Assembly (NCBI RefSeq): GCF_023169965.1
Contig: NZ_AP025592.1
Location: 1,984,001-2,048,000, forward strand
Origin: Anaeromyxobacter paludicola
Lineage (GTDB): Bacteria > Myxococcota > Myxococcia > Myxococcales > Anaeromyxobacteraceae
Length of the DNA stretch: 64,000 nucleotides
Direction: 5' to 3'
A model generated the notes under the pieces. The model was not told the origin of the DNA and searched no databases. It worked only from the letters and a program-made list of their open reading frames with translations. Shown one piece after another: positions 31,942 through 38,643 of this stretch. The position numbers and the translations under genes are program-made. Within the stretch, counting starts at the first letter, position 1. Every line of letters begins with the position of its first letter.

Positions 31942-32793
31942 CTACTGCCGCTTCTTCGGCTTCTTCACCGGCGCCTTCGGCGGGGCGAGCTCGGCCAGCC
32001 TCGCCTTCGCCTTCTTCGCGGCCGCGCTCGACGGGTACTTCTGCACGAGGTCCTGCAGCGCGGCGCGCGCGTCGTCCTTGAGCTCGAGCTGCTGGAGCGT
32101 CTCGGCCATCCGGTAGAGGGCGTCGGGCGCGCGGTCCGACTTCGGGAACTCCTGCACCACCTTCCCGAAGGAGAGGACCGCCTCCCGGTACCGCTTGTCG
32201 CCCGCCTGGAGGTCGCCGGTGCGGTAGAGGGCCTCGGCCGCGCGCGGGTCCTTGGGCCACTTGCGGAGGAACTCGTCGTAGAGCTGCCGGGCCACGGCGC
32301 GGTCGCCGGAGGCCTCCTCCCGCTGCGCCAGGGCGAGGAACGGGGCGGGCTCGGTGGGCCGGGTGAGCTCCTCCGCCCGCCGCTTCGACTGGTACGTCTC
32401 CCAGGCCCCCGTCCCCTTGAGCACCGAGATGGCGGTGGCGTTGTCGGCCTGCAGCGACTTCACCGTGCCCTCGAGCTGCGCCACCCGCTGCTGCTGCTCC
32501 TCGAGCTGCCCCTTGAGGGAGGTGGAGCCCTCCTCGAGCCGATCCTGCCGGACGGCGAGGTCGGCGCCGGTGCGGCGGGCGGCGGCGTTGAGCTCGCCGA
32601 GCTTCTGGTCGAGTTTGCCGATGCCGTCCTGGATGGCGGCCCGCTGCTGCTCGAGCGACTTCTGCTGCGCGTCGGCCTGGTCCTCGACGTCCCGCAGCCG
32701 GGCCTCGAGCCGGTCCACCCGCGAGCTGGTGGCGCAGCCCGCGAGGGCGGTGAGGGCGAGTCCCAGGAGCGCGAGGGGGCGGCGGGCGCTCAC
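31942..32793 (-). CDS. cpoB: Cell division coordinator CpoB/YbgF-like TPR lipoprotein
   Basis: 283 aa from GTG 32793, which overlaps the pal stop (GTGA). Lipobox ALTALAGC with Cys20, a trimerising coiled coil at about 25-115 (RLEARLRDVEDQADAQQKSL, LEEQQQRVAQLEGTVKSL), then three TPRs (ARQLYDEFLRKWPKDPRAAE, AVLSFGKVVQEFPKSDRAPD) and a basic Lys/Pro tail. CpoB links the Tol-Pal system to penicillin-binding proteins in E. coli. The lipobox is unusual for the E. coli protein but common in this phylum's versions. TolA, B, Q and R are not in the window. Confidence 0.85.
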   Translation of the reverse strand: MSARRPLALLGLALTALAGCATSSRVDRLEARLRDVEDQADAQQKSLEQQRAAIQDGIGKLDQKLGELNAAARRTGADLAVRQDRLEEGSTSLKGQLEEQQQRVAQLEGTVKSLQADNATAISVLKGTGAWETYQSKRRAEELTRPTEPAPFLALAQREEASGDRAVARQLYDEFLRKWPKDPRAAEALYRTGDLQAGDKRYREAVLSFGKVVQEFPKSDRAPDALYRMAETLQQLELKDDARAALQDLVQKYPSSAAAKKAKARLAELAPPKAPVKKPKKRQ

Positions 32794-33545
32794 TGGACGA
32801 CCAGCTCCGCCCGGCGGTTCTTCTTCCAGGCGCTCTCGTCGTGGCCCGGGTCGGCCGGGCGCTCCTTGCCGTAGCTGATGGCCTTGAGCTGCCGCGCGTC
32901 GGCGCCGAGCTGCGACAGGTAGCGGCGCACCGACTCGGCCCGCCGCTCGCCCAGGTGCAGGTTGTACTCGGTGGTGCCGCGCTCGTCGCAGTGCCCCTCG
33001 ATGGTGACCTTCTTCACCTTGAGCTGCTGCATGCACTGGAAGTCCTTCTGCAGCGTGGCGGTGTCCTCGGCGTCGAGCGTGGCGCCGTTGAAGTCGAAGT
33101 GGACCGGCTGGAGCCGCCGCCCGCCGCCCTCCGCCTCGCCCGCGAAGCAGGCCGCGGCGGCGGGGGACTCGACGCACTTGCCCGCCTGGCACTCGCGCCC
33201 GCCGGCGCAGGGGTGCTGGTCGTCGCACTCGGCCTTGGGGGCCTCGGTGACCGGCGGCGGGGCGGCCGGGGTCACGCAGCGGCCGCGCTGGCAGTCCTTG
33301 CCGGTGCCGCAGTCGGCGGGCTGCTTGCACTGGACCGGGGCGCACTTGTTGGCCTCGCAGAGGAAGCCCTCCTTGCAGTCCGCGTCCTGGCCGCACTCCT
33401 GGCAAGTGCCGTCCACGCACACGCGCCCGAACCCCTCCTGGTCCGCGCAGTCCTTGCTGGAGGTGCAGCGGCCGGTGGGCTTGGCGCGGCAGCCGGCGAG
33501 GGCGGCGAGTGAGACGAGGGCGAAGAGCATCAGGACGCGGCGCAT
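32790..33545 (-). CDS. pal: Peptidoglycan-associated lipoprotein (Pal) with a Cys-rich N-terminal region
   Basis: 251 aa. Lipobox ALAGC with Cys19. Residues 25-135 hold several Cys-rich repeats of the form CxxxxDC...C...C (GRCTSSKDC, CQECGQDADCKEGFLC, CKQPADCGTGKDC, CDDQHPCAGGREC). The OmpA/Pal domain at about 145-251 has VHFDFNGATLD, EGHCDERGTTEYNLHLGERR and AISYGKERP, the meso-DAP-binding set. Pal ties the outer membrane to murein. Ordinary Pal has a short linker here; the disulfide-rich spacer is unusual. ATG 33545 has GGAGG six bases upstream. cpoB follows, overlapping by four bases. Confidence 0.88.
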   Translation of the reverse strand: MRRVLMLFALVSLAALAGCRAKPTGRCTSSKDCADQEGFGRVCVDGTCQECGQDADCKEGFLCEANKCAPVQCKQPADCGTGKDCQRGRCVTPAAPPPVTEAPKAECDDQHPCAGGRECQAGKCVESPAAAACFAGEAEGGGRRLQPVHFDFNGATLDAEDTATLQKDFQCMQQLKVKKVTIEGHCDERGTTEYNLHLGERRAESVRRYLSQLGADARQLKAISYGKERPADPGHDESAWKKNRRAELVVQ

Positions 33546-33638
33546 CGTGACCTCCAGTGACGGGCAGAGCGGGCTTGGACGCGGATGATCTCGCTCCGTT
33601 GCGGGGGTGAGTCAAAGGAAAATGGGGCCCGGAATAGG

Positions 33639-33708
33639 GGCAACCTCGCCGGGTGTTCCAGCCGAGACTCCTCGCCCCGGCGCCCGCGCCCGGCCCGGCG
33701 GGGTTGCC
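33639..33708. repeat. 15-bp inverted repeat between pal and the penicillin-binding protein gene
   Basis: GGCAACCTCGCCGGG (33639-33653) and CCCGGCGGGGTTGCC (33694-33708): 14 of 15 positions complementary, the odd one a T-G pair, with a 40-bp interval. It lies in a 243-bp divergent gap, upstream of the promoter at 33715. It may be a protein-binding site or a stem in an antisense or divergent transcript. Confidence 0.6.
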
Positions 33709-33714
33709 GGCCCC

Positions 33715-33743
33715 TTGCCGGCGCTGGCGGTTCGGGCTAGACC
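33715..33743 (+). promoter_or_regulatory. Likely promoter of the class A penicillin-binding protein gene
   Basis: TTGCCG at 33715-33720, 17-bp spacer, TAGACC at 33738-33743. Start point near 33750, leaving a leader of about 39 bases. The same TTGCCx/TAxCxx pattern is seen ahead of the glt operon. Confidence 0.45.
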
Positions 33744-33788
33744 CGCGCCTCTGCGGGCCTCCCCCCGGCCCCACGGGTTCACCATCCA

Positions 33789-36497
33789 ATGACCAAGCGT
33801 TCCTCCTCCGAAGACTCCGCGCCCGCCCAGCGGCGCCGCGGCCGCGCGCGCACCGCCGGCCGCGTCGTGCTCGCCCTCCTCGCCGTCACCCTCCTCGGCG
33901 GCGCCGGCGGCGGCGCGCTCTTCCTCGGCTGGACCCACGACCTCCCCGCCTTCGACACGCTCAAGGACTACCACCCGCTCGTCGCCACCCGCGTCTACGG
34001 CAGCGACGGCAGCGAGGTGTTCGAGTTCGCCCGCGAGCGGCGCACCGTCCTCCCCTTCGACCAGATCCCCGAGGTGATGAAGAAGGCGGTGCTCGCGAGC
34101 GAGGACGCCCACTTCTACGAGCACCAGGGCGTGAACTACTGGGCCATCGCCCGCTGCGCCCTCAAGGGCGCCCTCGGCGGGCGCGCCTGCGGCGGCTCCA
34201 CCATCACGCAGCAGGTGGTGAAGACCTTCCTCCTCTCCTCCGAGCGGCGCATCTCCCGCAAGGTGAAGGAGATCGTCCTCGCGCGGCGGCTCGAGCAGAA
34301 CCTCAAGAAGGACGAGATCCTCTACCTGTACCTGAACCAGATCTACTTCGGGCACCGGCGCTACGGCGTCGAGGAGGCGGCCCGCTTCTACTTCGGCAAG
34401 GGCGTGGGCGAGCTCTCGGTGGGCGAGGCGGCGATGATCGCCGGGCTCGTGCAGTCCCCGGAGCGGCTCAGCCCGGTGAAGCACCCCACCGCCGCGAAGG
34501 AGCGCCAGAAGTACGTCCTGCGCCGCATGGAGGAGGAGCGCTTCATCTCGGCGCAGCTCGCCGCCGCCGAGGCTGCGAAGCCGATCAAGGTGGTCTCGCA
34601 CGGCGAGGATCCGCCGGGCGCCTGGTACGCCGACGCGGTCCGCAAGTACCTCGACCAGAAGTACGGCGCCGAGCGCGTCGAGACCGACGGCCTCGAGGTG
34701 CGGGTCGCCATGGATCCGCGGATGCAGAAGGCGGCCGAGGACGCCCTCGAGGCGCAGCTCCGCGCGGTGGACAAGCGCCAGGGCTGGCGCGGCGCGCCCA
34801 TCCACCTCGACCCGAAGCAGCTCGCCCAGGCCGAGAAGGGCTGGCGCGAGCGGCTCAAGGCGGTGGTGCCGCGGCCGGGCGAGGTGCTGGTCTGGGACCT
34901 CGCCAAGGCCTCGCCCGACGACCTCGAGCCGGGCGCGGAGGTGAAGAAGCTCGACCTGCGCCGCGCCGCGCGGGTGCGCCCGCTCCAGCCGGACGGCCTC
35001 TACACCGCCCTCGTCTCGGCGGTCACCGACAAGCAGGCCACCATCGACCTCGGCAACGCCGCCGGCACCCTCGCCCTCCCCGACGTGGGCTGGGCGCGCA
35101 AGTACAACCCGGCCTCCGGCACCGCCGCCCCGAAGAAGATGGGCGACGTCCTCAAGGTGGGCGATCTCGTCCTCGTGCGCGTGCTCGCCGGCAAGGGCCC
35201 GGCCCCGGCCGACCTGGCCCGCCAGGGCAAGCCGCTCCCGCTCGCGCTCGAGCAGGCGCCGCGCGTGCAGGGCGCGCTCGTGGCCATCGACCCCGCCACC
35301 CGCGGCGTGCGCGCGCTGGTGGGCGGCTACGACTTCGCCCTCTCGCAGTTCAACCGCGCCATCCAGGCGAAGCGGCAGCCCGGCTCGGCCTTCAAGCCCT
35401 TCGTCTGGGGCACCGCCATCGAGAGCCGCAAGTACTCGCCGGCGAGCCTGGTCTACGACACCCCCGACGTCTACCGCGACAAGTGGACCGGCAAGGAGTG
35501 GAAGCCGCAGAACTTCGAGCGCGACGAGTACGACGGCCCGCTCCTGCTCAAGGCGGCCCTCGCCCACTCCAAGAACACGGTGGCGGCGAAGCTGGTGGAC
35601 GAGCTCGGCGTGGACGCGGTCAGCGCCTTCGCGAAGCGCGCCGGCGTCTCCTCCGACCTGCCGAAGAACCTGACGCTCGCGCTCGGCACGGGCGAGGTCA
35701 CGCCGATGGAGCTCGTGAACGCCTACGCGACCATCGCCACCGGCGGCTACCGCGCCGAGCCGCTCCTCGTCCTGCAGGTCCGCGACCGCAAGGGGCAGGT
35801 GCTCGAGGAGCACGCGCCGAACGCGCCGCCGGCGCGCGAGGCCGGCAGCCTGCAGGTGGTCTCGGCCCCGGCCGGCGCCGCCGCCGCGGTGCCGGTCCCG
35901 AACGCGCCGGTCGCCGCCCCGGGCGCGCCGCCCTCGGCCCCCTTCGCCGACGGCGCCGACGCCGGGACCCCGGACGGCGGGACCGTCGCCGCGCAGCCCG
36001 CGCCCCCGGCCCAGATCCCGGAGTCGGGGATGGAGCCGCAGGTGGCCTACGTGCTCGCCTCGATGATGCGCGACGTGGTGGAGTACGGCACCGGCGCCGC
36101 CGCCAAGGCCCTCGGCCGCCCGGTGGCCGCCAAGACCGGCACCGCCCAGGAGCACCGCGACGCCTGGTTCGTCGGCTTCACGAGCGACCTCGTGGCCGGC
36201 GTCTGGGTGGGCTTCGACTCCCACGACCCGCTCGGCCCCAGGGAGACCGGCGCCGGCGCCGCGCTCCCGGCGTGGCTCGGCTTCATGCGCCAGGGAGCCG
36301 TGAAGGCCGGGGAGTTCCCGGTGCCCACCGGCGTCACCTTCGCCCGCGTGGACAAGAAGAGCGGGCTCCTCGCGCGCGAGGGGGCCGCCCCGGAGACCAC
36401 CGCGGTGGTGCCGTTCGTGGCCGGCACCGTGCCGGCCCAGGTCGCGGGCGAGCTGCCCCCGGCCGGCTCGGCGCCGCAGAACTTCTTCATGGAGTAG
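33789..36497 (+). CDS. Class A penicillin-binding protein (PBP1A type)
   Basis: 902 aa. One membrane anchor at about 26-48. GT51 glycosyltransferase with catalytic Glu105 in ASEDAHFYEHQGVN, then GGSTITQQVVK, ARRLEQNLKKDEILYLYLNQ and YFGKGVGELSVGEAAMIAG. A spacer of about 130 residues follows, then the transpeptidase with Ser533 in GSAFKPF, SKN in HSKNTVAAK, and KTG in AAKTGTAQEH. It polymerises and cross-links murein in the periplasm. A Pro/Ala/Gly insert with PGAPPSAPFADGADAGTPDG lies between the SxN and KTG motifs. No obvious ribosome-binding site before ATG 33789. Its neighbour pair Pal-CpoB is functionally linked to such enzymes in other bacteria. Confidence 0.94.
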   Translation: MTKRSSSEDSAPAQRRRGRARTAGRVVLALLAVTLLGGAGGGALFLGWTHDLPAFDTLKDYHPLVATRVYGSDGSEVFEFARERRTVLPFDQIPEVMKKAVLASEDAHFYEHQGVNYWAIARCALKGALGGRACGGSTITQQVVKTFLLSSERRISRKVKEIVLARRLEQNLKKDEILYLYLNQIYFGHRRYGVEEAARFYFGKGVGELSVGEAAMIAGLVQSPERLSPVKHPTAAKERQKYVLRRMEEERFISAQLAAAEAAKPIKVVSHGEDPPGAWYADAVRKYLDQKYGAERVETDGLEVRVAMDPRMQKAAEDALEAQLRAVDKRQGWRGAPIHLDPKQLAQAEKGWRERLKAVVPRPGEVLVWDLAKASPDDLEPGAEVKKLDLRRAARVRPLQPDGLYTALVSAVTDKQATIDLGNAAGTLALPDVGWARKYNPASGTAAPKKMGDVLKVGDLVLVRVLAGKGPAPADLARQGKPLPLALEQAPRVQGALVAIDPATRGVRALVGGYDFALSQFNRAIQAKRQPGSAFKPFVWGTAIESRKYSPASLVYDTPDVYRDKWTGKEWKPQNFERDEYDGPLLLKAALAHSKNTVAAKLVDELGVDAVSAFAKRAGVSSDLPKNLTLALGTGEVTPMELVNAYATIATGGYRAEPLLVLQVRDRKGQVLEEHAPNAPPAREAGSLQVVSAPAGAAAAVPVPNAPVAAPGAPPSAPFADGADAGTPDGGTVAAQPAPPAQIPESGMEPQVAYVLASMMRDVVEYGTGAAAKALGRPVAAKTGTAQEHRDAWFVGFTSDLVAGVWVGFDSHDPLGPRETGAGAALPAWLGFMRQGAVKAGEFPVPTGVTFARVDKKSGLLAREGAAPETTAVVPFVAGTVPAQVAGELPPAGSAPQNFFME

Positions 36498-36586
36498 GCG
36501 GGCCGCGGCGCGGCGAGCGGTCGCGGCCCCCGCGGGAGGAGCCGGGACCGTGCCGCCGCCGCCCCCTGCGGGACGCGCAGCCGATC

Positions 36587-36624
36587 GGTTGCGCTTTCGC
36601 TCCCGCGTGGCCACATGTGCAACC
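36587..36624 (+). promoter_or_regulatory. Promoter region with a GGTTGC...GCAACC repeat before the SRPBCC-arsR pair
   Basis: GGTTGC (36587-36592) and GCAACC (36619-36624) flank a possible TTGCGC (36589) / ACATGT (36613) promoter. Inverted arms around a promoter are expected for an autoregulated ArsR gene, which is the second gene here. The arms are only six bases and wide apart. Confidence 0.35.
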
Positions 36625-36636
36625 AGGAGGTTGCTC

Positions 36637-37089
36637 ATGAGCAGCGATCGGATCGAGAAGCGCATCTTCCTTCGCGCCCCGCGCGCGCGGGTGTGGCGGG
36701 CCCTCACCGTCCCGGAGGAGTTCGGGCGCTGGTTCGGGGCCCGCTTCGACGCCGGGACCGTGTTCCAGCCGGCGGCCCGGATCGACGCGGGCATCACCCA
36801 CCCCGGCTACGAGCACTGGCGCTTCCAGATCGTGATCGAGCGCGTGGAGCCGGAGACCCTCTTCTCCTACCGCTGGCACCCCTACCCGAAGCCGGGGGCC
36901 GACCTCTCCGGCGAGCCGATGACGCTCGTCGAGCTCCGCCTCAGCGAGGCGCCGGGCGGCACGGAGCTCTCGGTCGTCGAGTCGGGCTTCGACCAGGTCC
37001 TGCCGGCCCGCCGCGACGAGGCGTTCCGCATGAACGAGGGCGGCTGGGCGGCGCAGCTCGAGAACATCGCGCGGCATGTCGCGAGCTAG
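36637..37089 (+). CDS. SRPBCC/AHSA1-type ligand-binding protein
   Basis: 150 aa helix-grip fold: RIEKRIFLRAPRARVWRALT, PEEFGRWFGARFD, FSYRWHPYP, TLVELRLSEAPGGTELSVVES, and closing GGWAAQLENIARHV. The AHSA1-like group occurs next to ArsR repressors in many soil bacteria; the ligand is unknown. ATG 36637 has AGGAGG seven bases upstream, very strong. The gene overlaps arsR by 14 bases, so they are coupled. Confidence 0.86.
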   Translation: MSSDRIEKRIFLRAPRARVWRALTVPEEFGRWFGARFDAGTVFQPAARIDAGITHPGYEHWRFQIVIERVEPETLFSYRWHPYPKPGADLSGEPMTLVELRLSEAPGGTELSVVESGFDQVLPARRDEAFRMNEGGWAAQLENIARHVAS

Positions 37090-37417
37090 CCAGCGCCCGG
37101 CCGGGCTCGCCCGCTCCGCCCCCGTCTTCGCCGCCCTCGGCGACGAGACGCGGCTCGCCCTGCTCTCCCGGCTCTGCGAGGGCGGCGCGCTCTCGACCGC
37201 GCAGCTCACCGGCGGCACCGACATCAGCCGGCAGGCGGTCACCAAGCACCTCGACGTGCTGGCCGGCGCCGGGCTGGTCCACGACGTCCGGCGCGGGCGC
37301 GAGCGGCGCTGGGAGCTCGCGCCCGGCCGGCTCGCGGAGGCCCGCCGGACGATGGACGAGCTCTCGCGCCGGTGGGACGAGGCGCTCCTGCGGCTCAGGG
37401 CCCTCGTCGAGGAGTGA
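37076..37417 (+). CDS. ArsR-family transcription repressor
   Basis: 113 aa winged helix: FAALGDETRLALLSRLCEGG, then QLTGGTDISRQAVTKHLDVLAGAGLV as recognition helix and wing, with a helical C-terminus for dimerisation. No Cys metal site, so it is a non-metal ArsR of the type paired with AHSA1 proteins. Likely binds its own promoter upstream of 36637. Ends two bases before the convergent acyltransferase gene. Confidence 0.9.
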   Translation: MSRASQRPAGLARSAPVFAALGDETRLALLSRLCEGGALSTAQLTGGTDISRQAVTKHLDVLAGAGLVHDVRRGRERRWELAPGRLAEARRTMDELSRRWDEALLRLRALVEE

Positions 37418-37419
37418 GG

Positions 37420-38595
37420 TCAGTCGGCCGCGCCCGCGTGGCGCAGCACCGGCGCGTCCGCCTGCCAGCGCAGGAGCGCCTCGCGGCGCGCCGGCACCTC
37501 CTGCTCCAGGTGGCGGCGGACGGCGCCGTCGAGCCGCGCGTCGAGGTACAGGTGCGAGGACCAGGTCTCGGCCGGCTCGAAGCCGCGCGCGAGCTTGTGC
37601 TCGCCCCCGGCGCCGCCCTCGAACACCTGCACGCCCCGCCGGATGCACTCCTCCACCGAGTGGTACAGGCAGACGTTGAAGTGCAGGAACGGGTGCTCCT
37701 CCCGGCAGCCCCAGTAGCGGCCGTAGAGGTGGGTGCGCGAGGCGACGTTGAAGGCCGCCGCGATCCGCCGCCCGCCGCGCCGGGCCTCCACGATCTCGAT
37801 CGCGTCCGGCATGCCGGTGAGCAGCCGCTCGAAGAAGTCGCGGTCCACCCACCGCATCCCCCAGGCCATCTGGTCCACGGTGGCGCGGTGCAGGTCCTCG
37901 ACGTCGCGCGCCAGCGCCGCCGCGTCCTCGGCGAGCCGCGGGCCGCGCAGCGTGGCGATCTCGATCCCCTCCCGGCCCGGGGCGGCCCGCTCGCGCCGGA
38001 GCTGGTTGCGCCGCTTGGACGAGAAGCGGGCCAGGAAGTCGTCGTAGGCGCGGTAGCCCCGGTTCGCCCAGTGGTACTGGAAGTCGAGCCGCGCGGCGAG
38101 GCCGAGCGGCGCCAGGGCGCCGGCCTCCTCCTCGAGCGGGAAGAGCACCTGCACGGCGCCGAGCCGCTCCTCCTCCGCGAGCGCCCGCGCCCCCGCGACG
38201 AGCGCCGCCACCGCCGCCGCCCGGTCCACCCCGCGCGCCACCAGGAAGCGGCGCCCCGTCGCCGGGGTGAAGGGGACGGTCAGCACGAGCTTCGGGTAGA
38301 AGCGGACCCGCGCCTGCCGCGCCGCCGCCGCCCACTCCCAGTCGCGCGAGAAGTCGCCCTCCGAGCCGTCCTTCACGTACGCCGGCGCCGCCGCCACGAG
38401 CCGCCGCCCGCGCCAGAGGGTGAGGTGGCGCGGCGCGAAGCCCGCCCCGGCCGCGCAGCCGGACAGCTCGCAGGCGGAGAGGAAGGCGTGGCGCAGGAAC
38501 GGCGTCGCGCGGTCCGGCTCGTGCGCGAGGAGCGCGTCCCAGGAAGCGGCCGGGACGTCGGAGATCGCCTCCAGGATGCGCAGGTCGAAGGACAC
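37420..38595 (-). CDS. FemAB-like/DUF482 GNAT-fold acyltransferase
   Basis: 391 aa, two GNAT-like halves: FRRDWEWAAAA-type middle (here GDFSRDWEWAAAARQARVRF), RFSSKRRNQLRRERAAP, then AFNVASRTHLYGRYWGCREE, FLHFNVCLYHSVEECIRRG and the signature EGGAGGEHKLARGFEP. Members of this family are annotated in peptidoglycan or surface-polymer modification but few have been tested. No signal peptide, so cytosolic. GTG 38595 has no ribosome-binding site; a TTATCT nine bases upstream hints at a near-leaderless message. Confidence 0.85.
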   Translation of the reverse strand: MSFDLRILEAISDVPAASWDALLAHEPDRATPFLRHAFLSACELSGCAAGAGFAPRHLTLWRGRRLVAAAPAYVKDGSEGDFSRDWEWAAAARQARVRFYPKLVLTVPFTPATGRRFLVARGVDRAAAVAALVAGARALAEEERLGAVQVLFPLEEEAGALAPLGLAARLDFQYHWANRGYRAYDDFLARFSSKRRNQLRRERAAPGREGIEIATLRGPRLAEDAAALARDVEDLHRATVDQMAWGMRWVDRDFFERLLTGMPDAIEIVEARRGGRRIAAAFNVASRTHLYGRYWGCREEHPFLHFNVCLYHSVEECIRRGVQVFEGGAGGEHKLARGFEPAETWSSHLYLDARLDGAVRRHLEQEVPARREALLRWQADAPVLRHAGAAD

Positions 38596-38643
38596 CGGGG
38601 GGAGATAACCACGGGGGACGGACGGCGCGAGGGTCGCCGACCT

